The notes beneath the pieces were generated by a model. That model was not told the DNA's origin and searched no databases. It saw only the letters and a list, made by a program, of their open reading frames with translations. A DNA stretch of 64,000 bases from an uncultured Prochlorococcus sp. (GTDB lineage: Bacteria; Cyanobacteriota; Cyanobacteriia; PCC-6307; Cyanobiaceae), in NCBI RefSeq assembly GCF_902522795.1, contig NZ_CABYWZ010000004.1:1-64000 (forward strand), read 5' to 3'. Made by a program: the position numbers and the translations under genes. How positions within the stretch are numbered: the first letter of the stretch is position 1; every line of letters starts with the position of its first letter. Positions 51,066 through 62,000 of the stretch are shown here, piece by piece.

Positions 51066-53048
51066 ATGAATAAAGCAGTTAATAATAAATCCAAAATACT
51101 ATACCAATTACAAAAATTAAGGAAGCTATCTCAACCGTTTTTTCTTCCCATAGATCAATGTAATGGATTCCAATTCATATGGCTTTTGATTTCTCTTTTA
51201 TTTTGTGTTGGTGGAGTAGTACTTGTTGGTCTTACAGGAATAATAAGTTTTTTTGAAAGCTTTCAACCAATTTTTCTTGAAAAGTATTTCGGAGGTGTAG
51301 TAAGTACTGTCAATTCAATTTGGGCTGGGAGTTGGGGATTACTTTTCTCTGCATTATTTCTAATTGGATCAGGAAGCTTTTTTAGCTTAAGACGTCAATT
51401 AAAAAACCGCAGATGGTTACATTGGTTATTCCTTGCGATAATTGTGTTAATGCTTTTAGCTGTAAACGGAATAAACGCAGGTATTGGATTCATTGCAAGA
51501 GATTTAACAAATGCTTTAGTAGAAAAACAAGAAGATGGATTTTATCGGATATTGGGCATTTACGCTTGTTGTTTCGCTGTGGCTCTACCAATACGAGTTT
51601 CCCAAATATTTTTTACGTATAAGTTAGGAATAATTTGGAGAGAATGGCTTTCAAAAAGTCTAGTCAAAGATTATATGACTAATAAAGCTTATTACCAGTT
51701 AAATCCCAATGATGAAGAACAAACCGATGTAGATAATCCCGATCAAAGAATCACAGATGATACCCGAGCTTTTACCGGGCAAAGTCTATCTTTCACATTA
51801 GGTATTTTTGATGCCCTACTAACATTTTCACTTAATATTCTTATTTTATGGAGTATTAGTACAACACTTACTTTTTCTTTATTTGGTTACGCCGCATTTG
51901 CAACTTCTATCCTCTTAATTGCTGGAAAAAATCTTGTAAAGATTGACTTTGATCAACTCAGATATGAAGCAGATTTTCGATATGGCTTAGTACATATTCG
52001 AGATAATGCTGAATCAATAGCCTTTTACTCTGGGGAGAATCCTGAGCGAAGTGAAACTGAAAGACGCTTAGGAGAAGTGGTGAGAAACTTTAATTTACTG
52101 ATCATATGGAGAGTAATAATAGACGTCATGAGAAGATCCATTAATTATGCTGGAAATTTCTTTCCATATTTAATCATGGCAATCCCTTACTTTAAAGGTG
52201 ATATTGATTATGGACGCTTTATTCAGGCAAGCTTTGCATTTGGAATGGTTGAAGGTTCGTTATTTTTCATTGTTAATCAAATCGAAGAACTTGCAAAATT
52301 TACTGCTGGTATTGGCAGATTAGAAGGATTCCAATCAAAAGTTGAATCCATTAGTCAAACCAACCCAACAAGCAATCAAAACATTATTTCAGATTACCCC
52401 TCAATTCTTATTAATAATGCTGACCTTTGCCCACCTGGATCAAATAAAACAATAATTAAAAATTTAAATTTGAGCATCGACAATAATCAATCACTTTTGG
52501 TAGTAGGACCATCTGGGTGCGGAAAAACATCTTTACTAAGAATGATTAGTGGTTTATGGGAACCCGATCAGGGAGTAATTAAAAAACCAAAAATTGGGGA
52601 ATTATTATTCATACCTCAAAAACCATATATGCTACTTGGTTCTTTAAGAGAACAATTATGTTATCCCACAGAAGTCAAGAAATTTAGTGATGAACATCTT
52701 ACTTCTGTACTTCATGAAGTAAATTTAAAAACTTTAGTGGATCGGTATCCTAATCTTGATATCAAACAAGATTGGCCACGAATTCTTTCCTTAGGCGAGC
52801 AACAAAGATTGGCTTTTGCAAGACTCTTACTAAATTCACCAAGATTTGCAGTACTTGATGAAGCAACAAGTGCTTTAGATATTGACACTGAAAAAAAACT
52901 ATATGGTTTACTTAAGAAAAGAGAACTTTCTCTTATTAGTGTTGGACATAGACCTAGCTTAAAAGATTTTCACGAGAATATTTTAGAATTAAATGGACAG
53001 GGAGACTGGAAATTATTGACGTCTGATAAGTATAATTTTAAGGATTAA
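51066..53048 (+). CDS. ABC transporter permease/ATPase, SbmA/BacA/ABCD-like
   Basis: Permease with INAGIGFIARDLTNALVEKQ, DNPDQRITDD, EADFRYGLVHIRDNAESIAFY; C-terminal GPSGCGKTSLLRM. Confidence 0.87.
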   Translation: MNKAVNNKSKILYQLQKLRKLSQPFFLPIDQCNGFQFIWLLISLLFCVGGVVLVGLTGIISFFESFQPIFLEKYFGGVVSTVNSIWAGSWGLLFSALFLIGSGSFFSLRRQLKNRRWLHWLFLAIIVLMLLAVNGINAGIGFIARDLTNALVEKQEDGFYRILGIYACCFAVALPIRVSQIFFTYKLGIIWREWLSKSLVKDYMTNKAYYQLNPNDEEQTDVDNPDQRITDDTRAFTGQSLSFTLGIFDALLTFSLNILILWSISTTLTFSLFGYAAFATSILLIAGKNLVKIDFDQLRYEADFRYGLVHIRDNAESIAFYSGENPERSETERRLGEVVRNFNLLIIWRVIIDVMRRSINYAGNFFPYLIMAIPYFKGDIDYGRFIQASFAFGMVEGSLFFIVNQIEELAKFTAGIGRLEGFQSKVESISQTNPTSNQNIISDYPSILINNADLCPPGSNKTIIKNLNLSIDNNQSLLVVGPSGCGKTSLLRMISGLWEPDQGVIKKPKIGELLFIPQKPYMLLGSLREQLCYPTEVKKFSDEHLTSVLHEVNLKTLVDRYPNLDIKQDWPRILSLGEQQRLAFARLLLNSPRFAVLDEATSALDIDTEKKLYGLLKKRELSLISVGHRPSLKDFHENILELNGQGDWKLLTSDKYNFKD

Positions 53049-53056
53049 CAAAAAAA

Positions 53057-53332
53057 ATGAATTCGAAAGAAGAACAAACTAACTCAGAAGTCACTAATTT
53101 AGAGGATGAGAGTTTTATAGATCAGCAAAAAGATCCAAATTATATCAATGAACAAATTGGAGATAATCAATTAGACGAAAAATCTTTAGAAATTAAAGAT
53201 GAATATAAATTTGGATGGAGTAGTTATTCTGAAAAAACTAATGGAAGATTTGCAATGATTGGATTTCTTTCAATAATATTGATTGAACTATTTAGTAAAC
53301 AATCGTTTTTAAAATGGGCAGGAATTCTATAA
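53057..53332 (+). CDS. HLIP-type protein with long acidic N-terminal extension
   Basis: KFGWSSYSEKTNGRFAMIGFLSIILIELFSKQSFL after about 50 acidic residues. Confidence 0.83.
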   Translation: MNSKEEQTNSEVTNLEDESFIDQQKDPNYINEQIGDNQLDEKSLEIKDEYKFGWSSYSEKTNGRFAMIGFLSIILIELFSKQSFLKWAGIL

Positions 53333-54262
53333 TTAATCATCAAATCTAGAACTGTTATCTCTAGGTTTTTTCTTGTTTGTTCCAACGTTATATCTACTAT
53401 TTTGATTTTTTGAACTTGATCTAGCTGAAGAGCTTACTCTACGAGTCTCACGTGGTTTTTTAACTTGTTTAGCATCTTTAAATGAAGCATCCTCTACTTG
53501 AGCTGTTGAAGTTTGCTGCCTAATAGGGGATCTGGTAGGTTTCTTTCTTAATGGAGAAGAATCAGCAGGAGGAGAGATATTATCTTGTCTAGAAACTGAA
53601 CGATTCATTCTGGGTCTTGACCCTGTTTTAACTTCATCGCGAGATAAATTTCTTCTTTCACCAAAGTTATTTGTTTCTGGTTGTTTCCTATTTCTATCTT
53701 CAGAAGTCTGTCTTCTCCTTCTTATAGGCTCGTCATTTTCAAACTGACTTATTTCCCTTGTAGATGGCCTACTTCTACTTGCTGCAGCAGAGGGTATGGC
53801 TCTTGAAACATTCCTCCTACGAGATCTCCCCTCCGTATAGTCTTCTTCAAATTCATCTTCTTGAGGTTTAAATCTTCTAGATAGTCTTTCAGATTCTTCA
53901 AATCTATCATAATCGTCATTAAATCGACCTCTAGAATTTCTAGGAACATCAGAAATAGGATTATCATCAAAATAAGATGACCTTCTAGCTTGATCAGTAG
54001 CAACTCCCCTCAATCGCACACTTTCATATGCGAAAAAAACCGTAGTTCCTGCTAATAAAAACTGACCAAACTGAAGGATAGGATCTAACCTCCAGCCTTG
54101 AAAAAATAATATTCCTCCGCACAAAAGTCCTATTGCTGCGAAGAAAACATCATAATCCCTCGCCAAGGCAGGCTTAAAGGACCTCAAAAAATAAAGGCCT
54201 CCTCCACATACCGCGAGAACTATACCAACAATACTGGCCCAATTGAGACTAGCATTGACCAC
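53333..54262 (-). CDS. ycf66: Ycf66 family protein with long charged C-terminal extension
   Basis: NWASIVGIVLAVCGGGLYFLRSFKPALARDYDVFFAAIGLLCGGILFFQGWRLDPILQFGQFLLAGTTVFFAYESVRLRG. Confidence 0.85.
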   Translation of the reverse strand: MVNASLNWASIVGIVLAVCGGGLYFLRSFKPALARDYDVFFAAIGLLCGGILFFQGWRLDPILQFGQFLLAGTTVFFAYESVRLRGVATDQARRSSYFDDNPISDVPRNSRGRFNDDYDRFEESERLSRRFKPQEDEFEEDYTEGRSRRRNVSRAIPSAAASRSRPSTREISQFENDEPIRRRRQTSEDRNRKQPETNNFGERRNLSRDEVKTGSRPRMNRSVSRQDNISPPADSSPLRKKPTRSPIRQQTSTAQVEDASFKDAKQVKKPRETRRVSSSARSSSKNQNSRYNVGTNKKKPRDNSSRFDD

Positions 54263-54342
54263 ATTCTTTCTCCAAAAATTTATTTTTTAAAGGGTTACTT
54301 ATATCCCCTATATATACAGTGTACTTAAAACTTCTACAAAAA

Positions 54343-54528
54343 CTAGCGTCTTCCAGTAGAAGTACGATCCAGGGAATCTTTCTGGCTGACAAAAATCAAA
54401 AATGCAGTGGCTGGAATAACGATAAGTAAGGCAGCAGCAATAAAACTACCTATCATTCCCACTGCGGAATTATTTGCAACTTCAGCAGAAAAATCTGCGG
54501 CTAGTAGTAAATTTGAGATTTGAAACAC
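54343..54528 (-). CDS. psbX: photosystem II protein X
   Basis: [55 protein letters not shown]. Confidence 0.8.
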   Translation of the reverse strand: MFQISNLLLAADFSAEVANNSAVGMIGSFIAAALLIVIPATAFLIFVSQKDSLDRTSTGRR

Positions 54529-54609
54529 TTTTTAAATATTAGATTCTCAATTTATAATACGAATTAAATACGTTTCAATGGGTTATTTATTAAGATGAAT
54601 TAAATAATT

Positions 54610-54924
54610 GTGACTTCCTTGCTTGTAAATTCTCTTCAAATTTTAGATTTTAGTTTAGGAATTTCTCTTTCTTATCTAACTATAGTTTTTCTAATAAGAT
54701 TAATACTTACTTGGTACCCAAAAATTGATTTAAGTAAAGGTTTATGGTTATTAGTTTCAATACCATCAAGCTCTATTCTTAATCTAACAAGAAAACTAAT
54801 TCCTCCTATTGGAGGCGTTGATGTTGGACCCGTAATTTGGATCGGATTTATAAGCTTTTTAAGAGAAATATTAGTCGGTCAGCAAGGGCTTATAAAACTT
54901 GCATTGCATACACATATTTCATAA
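54610..54924 (+). CDS. YggT family membrane protein
   Basis: RLILTWYPKIDL...PIGGVDVGPVIWIGFISFLREIL. Confidence 0.82.
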   Translation: MTSLLVNSLQILDFSLGISLSYLTIVFLIRLILTWYPKIDLSKGLWLLVSIPSSSILNLTRKLIPPIGGVDVGPVIWIGFISFLREILVGQQGLIKLALHTHIS

Positions 54925-54942
54925 AAATCTTTTAATTATTTT

Positions 54943-56292
54943 TCAGTAATTTGGCAATAATTCTTCTTCTACATATTTAGTATGTATCTTACCCTGCTTA
55001 AATTTAGATTTATTCAGTAAGGTGAGATGAAAGTTAATTGTTGTAGGAATACCGGTTACTGCACATTCATTTAAAGCCCTATTCATACGTTTAATTGCAG
55101 TATTCCGATCCTTTCCCCAGACTATTAATTTACCAATTAATGAGTCATAAAAAGGAGGGATTTCATAGCCTGTATAAACATGACTATCCACCCTTACACC
55201 AGGGCCACCAGGAGGAAGCCACCCAGTTATTTTTCCGGGTGATGGTCGGAAATTGTGAGAAGGATCTTCAGCATTGATTCTACATTCAATGGCATGACCG
55301 TTTAAATGGATATCATCCTGATTAAATTCCAAGTTTGCTCCACTTGCGATTTTAATTTGCTCAGCTATTAAATCAACTCCTGTAACCATTTCAGTAACAG
55401 GATGTTCAACTTGAATCCTAGTATTCATTTCCATAAAATAAAAATTATCATCATCATCAACTAAAAATTCAACTGTCCCCGCCCCTTCGTAGCCGATACT
55501 TTTTGCAGCAGCAATAGCTGCGTTACCCATTTTTTTTCTTAGCTCAGTATTAATTGCAGGACTAGGAGACTCCTCTAGTAACTTCTGATGTCTTCTTTGA
55601 ACTGAACAATCTCGCTCTCCTAAATGAACAACATTACCTGACCTGTCGGCCAAAATTTGAATTTCTACATGTCTTGGCTGCTTTATAAATTTCTCCATAT
55701 ATAATCCATCATTACCAAAAGCTGCTTCTGCTTCGCCTTGAGCTGCTTTAAACATTTTTTCTAGATTATCAGAGTTTTCAACCAACCGCATACCTCTTCC
55801 ACCTCCTCCAGCGGTAGCTTTAATAATTACCGGATAGCCAATATCATCTGCCAATTTATAAGCCTCATCAACATTTGATAACAAGCCTTTACTACCAGGA
55901 ACTGTTGGAACTCCAACTGCTTCCATAGTTTCTTTAGCTGTAGATTTATCTCCCATAGATCTAATAGCTTTAGGAGATGGACCAATAAAAATTATGCCAT
56001 GATCATTACACATCTCAGCAAATTTATCATTTTCCGCAAGAAATCCATAACCAGGATGAATAGCATCAACTCCTCTCGATGTAGCAGCAGCAAGTATATT
56101 TGGAATATTTAAATAACTCTTATTACTTAATGAATCTCCTACACAAACCGCCTCATCAGCAAGCTGAACATGCAATGCTTTTTTATCTACAGTGCTAAAA
56201 ACTGCAACGGTTGCAATACCTAGTTCTCTACAACTTCTGACAATTCGTAAAGCTATTTCTCCACGATTAGCAATTAAAACTTTTTCAACCAT
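54943..56292 (-). CDS. accC: acetyl-CoA carboxylase, biotin carboxylase subunit
   Basis: [45 protein letters not shown]. Confidence 0.96.
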   Translation of the reverse strand: MVEKVLIANRGEIALRIVRSCRELGIATVAVFSTVDKKALHVQLADEAVCVGDSLSNKSYLNIPNILAAATSRGVDAIHPGYGFLAENDKFAEMCNDHGIIFIGPSPKAIRSMGDKSTAKETMEAVGVPTVPGSKGLLSNVDEAYKLADDIGYPVIIKATAGGGGRGMRLVENSDNLEKMFKAAQGEAEAAFGNDGLYMEKFIKQPRHVEIQILADRSGNVVHLGERDCSVQRRHQKLLEESPSPAINTELRKKMGNAAIAAAKSIGYEGAGTVEFLVDDDDNFYFMEMNTRIQVEHPVTEMVTGVDLIAEQIKIASGANLEFNQDDIHLNGHAIECRINAEDPSHNFRPSPGKITGWLPPGGPGVRVDSHVYTGYEIPPFYDSLIGKLIVWGKDRNTAIKRMNRALNECAVTGIPTTINFHLTLLNKSKFKQGKIHTKYVEEELLPNY

Positions 56293-56552
56293 TATGAAAA
56301 TAAAATTGAAGAAATGAAATGACTTAAAATAAAAAATTATTTGCCAAAGTATTCAACAAAATTTTTTAGTGATCAGAGGACATTTTTTACAATACAACCT
56401 AAAACGTTATATATGTATAAATATTTGTTTTATGCAATAGAAAAATTATTCATCATATTCAAAAAAACTCTTTCCGAACTACATGCTTAATTCAGCCAAT
56501 AATGTATGATATTTTTAAGGTTTAAGCATACCCAAGCTGCTGAAAACCCTTT

Positions 56553-56634
56553 GCGGACGTGGCGGAATTGGTAGACGCGCACGTCTAAGGAGCGTGTGGC
56601 TTCGGCCTTGCGAGTTCAAGTCTCGCCGTCCGCA
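56553..56634 (+). tRNA. tRNA-Leu, anticodon read as AAG
   Basis: Acceptor GCGGACG/CGTCCGC, type-II variable arm, T-arm CGAGTTCAAGTCTCG; anticodon stem cacgt/gcgtg with loop ctAAGga; no encoded CCA. Confidence 0.92.
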
Positions 56635-56638
56635 TTTA

Positions 56639-57925
56639 ATGTATTCTGGTTTAACTGCAATGAAAAAAGAATCAGTTGCAGTAGTTATAATTTCCAATGG
56701 TCCTGGTGAATTAACTACATGGGTAAATCCTGTAGTGGATGAGCTAAACAAAATAAATAAATCACTATGTGATGAAGATAAACAAGATTTCACTCTTAGG
56801 TTAGTCCTTGTTCCTTGCCCAAATGCCACTGGTAAAGAATTTTTTGTTGCAAATTCATGGAATAAATTCGAATTAATTACAAAATCCAAAAGTTTTTGGA
56901 AATTATTAATAAAGCCATATTCTTTTGCTGATTGGCCAAAAAAAGGGATAGTTATTTTCCTTGGTGGGGATCAATTTTGGAGCATTTTATTAGCTAAAAG
57001 ATTAGGTTATTTAAATATCACATATGCTGAATGGGTTTCACGATGGCCTAAATGGACCAATGAAATTGCTGCTATGAATGTAAAAGTAAAAGAGTTAATA
57101 CCTAAAAGATATAAATATAAATGTAAAGTAATTGGCGATTTGATGGCAGATATCAAACTTAATAGCGAAATATCACTAAGAAATAAAGAAAAACCATACA
57201 TTGCATTATTGCCTGGTTCTAAGAAAGCAAAGCTTTCTATTGGAATTCCTTTCTTCTTAGAAGTTGCGGATCATATCGCTAAAGAAAATAAAAATATAAA
57301 TTTTATAATCCCCATTGCACCAACTACTGATAAAAGTGAATATTTATTTTTTCAAAGCAACAAAAATCCAATTGCTAAATATTACTCATCAAAAATCAAA
57401 ACAATTAGAAACTTCAAAGACTCTAGTTTTGATTATGTAATTGAAACATCAAAAAAAACAAAGATTTATCTAATCAAGAAACATCCTTGCTATGAAATCT
57501 TAAAAGAATGTGATCTTGCGATTACAACTGTAGGAGCAAATACTGCAGAATTAGCAGCAATTAGTCTTCCAATGTTAGTTGTTTTACCAACTCAACATTT
57601 AAATATGATGAACGCCTGGGATGGTATTTTTGGGGTAGTTGGAAAAATTTCATTCATAAATAGATTCCTAACTTTTATAATTAAAAATTTTTATTTTAAA
57701 AAAAAGAAGTTTTTTGCTTGGCCAAATATTAAAGCTAAAAGAATGATTGTCCCTGAAAGGATAGGTAATATTTCGACAATAAAAATTGCAAGAGAAGTAT
57801 TATTTCTTATTAAAAATAGAGATCAATTAAAAAGTATTAGGGAGAATCTAAACAAAGAAAGAGGCGAAAAAGGTGCTGCAAAGAAACTTGCTTCTTTAAT
57901 TGTTAATTCAATAAAAAAACTTTAA
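56639..57925 (+). CDS. lipid-A-disaccharide synthase-like glycosyltransferase family protein
   Basis: VVIISNGPGELTTWVNPVVDELN, AITTVGANTAELAAISLPMLVVLPTQHLNMM; ATG at 56639 or 56660; track start 56594 lies inside the tRNA. Confidence 0.72.
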   Translation: MYSGLTAMKKESVAVVIISNGPGELTTWVNPVVDELNKINKSLCDEDKQDFTLRLVLVPCPNATGKEFFVANSWNKFELITKSKSFWKLLIKPYSFADWPKKGIVIFLGGDQFWSILLAKRLGYLNITYAEWVSRWPKWTNEIAAMNVKVKELIPKRYKYKCKVIGDLMADIKLNSEISLRNKEKPYIALLPGSKKAKLSIGIPFFLEVADHIAKENKNINFIIPIAPTTDKSEYLFFQSNKNPIAKYYSSKIKTIRNFKDSSFDYVIETSKKTKIYLIKKHPCYEILKECDLAITTVGANTAELAAISLPMLVVLPTQHLNMMNAWDGIFGVVGKISFINRFLTFIIKNFYFKKKKFFAWPNIKAKRMIVPERIGNISTIKIAREVLFLIKNRDQLKSIRENLNKERGEKGAAKKLASLIVNSIKKL

Positions 57926-57928
57926 CAA

Positions 57929-58981
57929 TTACCAGGGATCATCAATTTCAAACTTTTCTGATTTTTTATGATCTTGCTCTAAATTTTGTTCATCTAGTGG
58001 TTCAATATCTAAAGTTTCAGTTGCATTTTGAATTGGCCTTTTCGAAGCTAAATTAGTAGTTGATTGTTTCTTTTGCTTAAAATCAATATTGTTTTTTTCA
58101 TCTATTTGATTAACACTATTTTGATTCTCGATCTGATCAGAATAATCATTATCCATGTATAGCTTTTTTCTATTATTTATTTCTTCAGAACCCTTTATTT
58201 CAACATATTCAAGTTCATCTTCATAATTATCTTCATAATCATCTTCATAATCATCTTGTTCAACAACTTCTTCATATTCCTCGACCATATTATTTTGCTG
58301 TTCTGATTCAGAACCTGAAAGTAACTGATTTTCAACGGGTACAAGATTTGCTGAGTATCCATTTGCTTCCCTTTCATCCCATGAAGAACCTCCGACACCA
58401 AGTTTCTCAAGAAGTCCACTACTTAGTTGCTTCAATTTCTCTTCGGCACCTTCATAAACAATAATCCTATCGGTACCACTACTTACAATTTCTTCAACAG
58501 GTATTTCCCAAGTACTTAAAACTCCCTCACCTAAAAGGGGAACACCAACAGCACCCATAACAAGAGATATCAAATCGCCAGTCTCAATATCAAAAGAAAA
58601 GCCAAGAACCCTTCCAAGAAGTTGTCCAGATTCTGTAATCACTTGACAATTAATTACCTTCCCATACCTTTCTGGAGAAAAACTTTCACTCAAAGAATCT
58701 AGGGAGTCAACTAATATGACATCTCCAACTTGCTTTATACTTTCTAAAGGCATCCATTTTGGCAAACCTGGTAAAAATCTTGTAAGTGGATTATCTCTTA
58801 GTCCCAAAGCGACCACTTCTCTTCTATCAATATCAACAACAACTTCACCAACTACGCCTAGCCGCCTTCCAGTATCAGTAGTTATCACTTGTGTTCCCAT
58901 TAACTCTGACCTTAACCATAAACGTTCGCTAGGGACTGAGTTAGAGAGATTCTTATTAGCAGATGTGTTAGACAAGCTCAT
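57929..58981 (-). CDS. PRC-barrel domain protein (two PRC-like units) with acidic repetitive tail
   Basis: LMGTQVITTDTGRRLGVVGEVVVDIDRREVVALGL and VINCQVITESGQLLGRVLGFSFDIETGDLISLVM. Confidence 0.82.
   Translation of the reverse strand: MSLSNTSANKNLSNSVPSERLWLRSELMGTQVITTDTGRRLGVVGEVVVDIDRREVVALGLRDNPLTRFLPGLPKWMPLESIKQVGDVILVDSLDSLSESFSPERYGKVINCQVITESGQLLGRVLGFSFDIETGDLISLVMGAVGVPLLGEGVLSTWEIPVEEIVSSGTDRIIVYEGAEEKLKQLSSGLLEKLGVGGSSWDEREANGYSANLVPVENQLLSGSESEQQNNMVEEYEEVVEQDDYEDDYEDNYEDELEYVEIKGSEEINNRKKLYMDNDYSDQIENQNSVNQIDEKNNIDFKQKKQSTTNLASKRPIQNATETLDIEPLDEQNLEQDHKKSEKFEIDDPW
58219..58257 (-). repeat. short tandem repeat in coding sequence (about 3 copies of ATCTTCATAATC on + strand) encoding DYEDDYEDNYED
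   Basis: tcttcataattatcttcataatcatcttcataatcatc. Confidence 0.7.
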
Positions 58982-59026
58982 AAATGTCTTTTTATCATTC
59001 TGACGTATAAATTTAAAAAAGTGTGT

Positions 59027-62000
59027 TTATGCAGCATTTGGTAACCCAATAACTTGAGTATTAGCACCTCTTGCTTGCGCAACCCCAATTGTTCGTTCAG
59101 ATGCACTAATCATAGGCCTTCTATGACTTACGACTATAAATTGAGCATTTGATGACTGATTTGATATTAGTTTTGACAACCTTTCAACATTAATACCATC
59201 TAAAAAACTATCAACCTCGTCTAATGCATAAAAAGGTGAAGGTTTATACTTTTGCAAAGCAAATAAAAAACTTAAAGCAGTTAGCGATTTTTCACCACCT
59301 GACATAGACGCTAATCTTCTAACATTTTTTCCCTTAGGATGAGCCACTAAAGTTAATCCTCCTTCTAAAGGAGAATTAGGATTTTCAAGTTGAAGAAATC
59401 CATCTCCATCAGATAAATTTGCAAAAATTTCTCTAAAATGTCTATCAACTTCTGTAAATGCTTGCATAAAAGCTTCTTGACGCATCGTAGATACAGTTTC
59501 TATTCTCAGCAATAATTCAGATCTTTCATTAGATAGTATTTCTAATTTTTCTTGCAAACCATTTAATCTCTCAATTAATTCTTCTAGTTCATCAAGAGCC
59601 AACATATTGACAGGTTCTAAGCTTTCTAGTTTTGCATTTATAATCGAAATTTCTGATTGCAAATACTCAAGACTCTTTCCTTCATATTCTCCAAAGTCCG
59701 GCAAAGGATTAGGTAGATCTTTTTTATAATTTTCTAATTTTATTTTCTCGCTCCTCATCTCTTCTTTAAGGGAATGCATATCCCTTTCAAGATATTCAAG
59801 CTTTAACAGATAGTTATTATATTCTTGCCTTTTATTTGAAATTGAAGAGTTTAATTCATCTCTTTTCCTTCTCAATAAACCTAAATTCTTCTCTAGAGAT
59901 TTTTTTTGATTATCGAGATCTGAAAGCTCTTTTTTAAATTGATCTCTTTTTTCTATCCATTCACTATGAGCAATTGCGAGTTGTTTAATAGATTCCTGCA
60001 AGTTTTTTTCTTGTAGTAAAGTAATTTTTAATGAATTATTGATACGCTCTTTATTTAAAGCAAATTGATTCTTTTTATCTAGTAATGTATTTCTCTCTTT
60101 AATAAGTAATTCAAGTTTTTTATCAAGATTATTAAAATCGTCATTAAAAGCAATTAATGATGATTTTTGATTTTTTTCATAATTTGCCTTTTGAATGGTT
60201 TGCAGTTGATCAAACTTATCGTGATAAGGCTTCAATTGATTTTTTAAATGACCTAACTCGTTAACTAATAAATTATTAGCAGTATCCAGTTTATTTAATC
60301 TCGATTTACAATCCTCAATTCTTTGCGAGACAGCTTTAAGAGAATCTTGATTTACTTCAATTTCTTTATTAAATGAGGCACAATCCTCAATTATTTGACT
60401 TCGGTTGGAATTTAATATACTAAGTCTATTATTTTTTAGTATCAAATCATTATTTGACTCTTTTAAAGCTTCTTCGATAACTAATAATCTTTCTTTTATA
60501 GGACTGGAATCATCAATATCATTATTAATTCCAAACCTATAAGCCAAATCTTTATTTAACTTACTACCTCCTGTAATAGCACCACTTGCTTCTAATAATT
60601 CACCACTTAAGGTAACCAACCTATTTTTTTGTGTAGATAACCTAGCTGAGGATAAGTCTGAAAAAACCAAAGTATCTCCAAAAACATATCGAAAAACATC
60701 TGAATAAACTTCATCAAAAATAATTAGATTAATAGCTTTGTCAATAAATCCATTTTCGCTGTTATTTTCAAATCTTGAAATTGCATAATTCTTTTTTTGA
60801 CTTTTAATTCTATTTAAAGGTAAAAAAGTTAATCTTCCCGCTTTCTTCTTTTTAAGAATTTCAATTGCTTTTGCAGCAATATGATCATTATCAACAACAA
60901 TTTGTCCTAACCTATTTCCAGCAGCAATTTCTAATGCATATCTATTTTTCTCACTGACCTCTCCAAGTTGAGCTACATAACCATGTATACCCTCTAACCC
61001 AGCCTCTAAGAGAATTCTGAGAGCATATGAACCTCTAGATTCGTTTAAAGCTTCCTTCCTGCTTTCGAATCTAGATAAATCCTTTTCAAGCCTTAATTGC
61101 TCGGTATTTAGCCTTGATTTAGTTTTAATTAATAAATCAATTTCATTTTTTAAAGAATTAATTTCTACGCTATTACTTGCCAAGTTTTTATTCTTTGTAT
61201 CGGATGTCTCTTTTTTTCTTTGATTTCCCTGAAAAAGTTTCTGCTTTTCTAAGTCCAAGGATTCGATCTGTGACAATATCTCATCTTTTTGAATATTATT
61301 TTGAATAGTTTCTTCTTCAATTTTCCTTTTTTTTATTTCCAAAGGATTAATTTGATTTTTCATACTTTCAAGCTCAGCATTTAATTTGATACTTTGTTTT
61401 GAGAATTCTCCAGATTCTCCAGCCGCATCAGAAAGTTTTTTTCTGGATAGTTTGTGTTTTAAAGTGAGATCATCAATTTGCAAGTTCAATTGATTTAAAA
61501 AATTATCATCGAAATTTTCTTGTCTCATCTTTTCTGACTCGATATTCCTCTTAGAAATTGCAATTTCATCTCTCTGTTTTTGTAATTTGATACCTTCTTC
61601 TTTATTCAGAATTGATATCCTATCAAGTTCTCTCAAGCTAGAGTTAATACTTCCAATATCAGAATTAACTTTTATCAATTTATCCTCTCCTTTCTCCTTA
61701 AGCTCATCAACAAGTATTTTCAAAGCATCTTCTAAGACTGATATTTCTTTACTAATAGATTCTTTTTGTTTATTAAATAAGATTTTATTTTTTTCAATTT
61801 CACTTTCTTTTTTTTCTATAGATTCGACATGCTTAACTTGTTTATCAAAAATAAGGACTTTCTCTAATTCCATAATCTGTAGTAGTTTTGCTTTTAACTC
61901 TTTATATCGCTTTGCTTTTTCACATTCTTTTTCAAGCTTATTTTTACTAGATTGCAATTCATTTTCTAAAATTTCACATCTTTCTTGTCTTTCGAAAACG

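Noticed and set aside
56515-56889. 124-aa minus-strand ORF
   Set aside because: Spans the tRNA-Leu and the antisense of the glycosyltransferase; C-terminal residues are translated tRNA (RRDLNSQGRSHTLLRRARLPIPP), a classic artefact.
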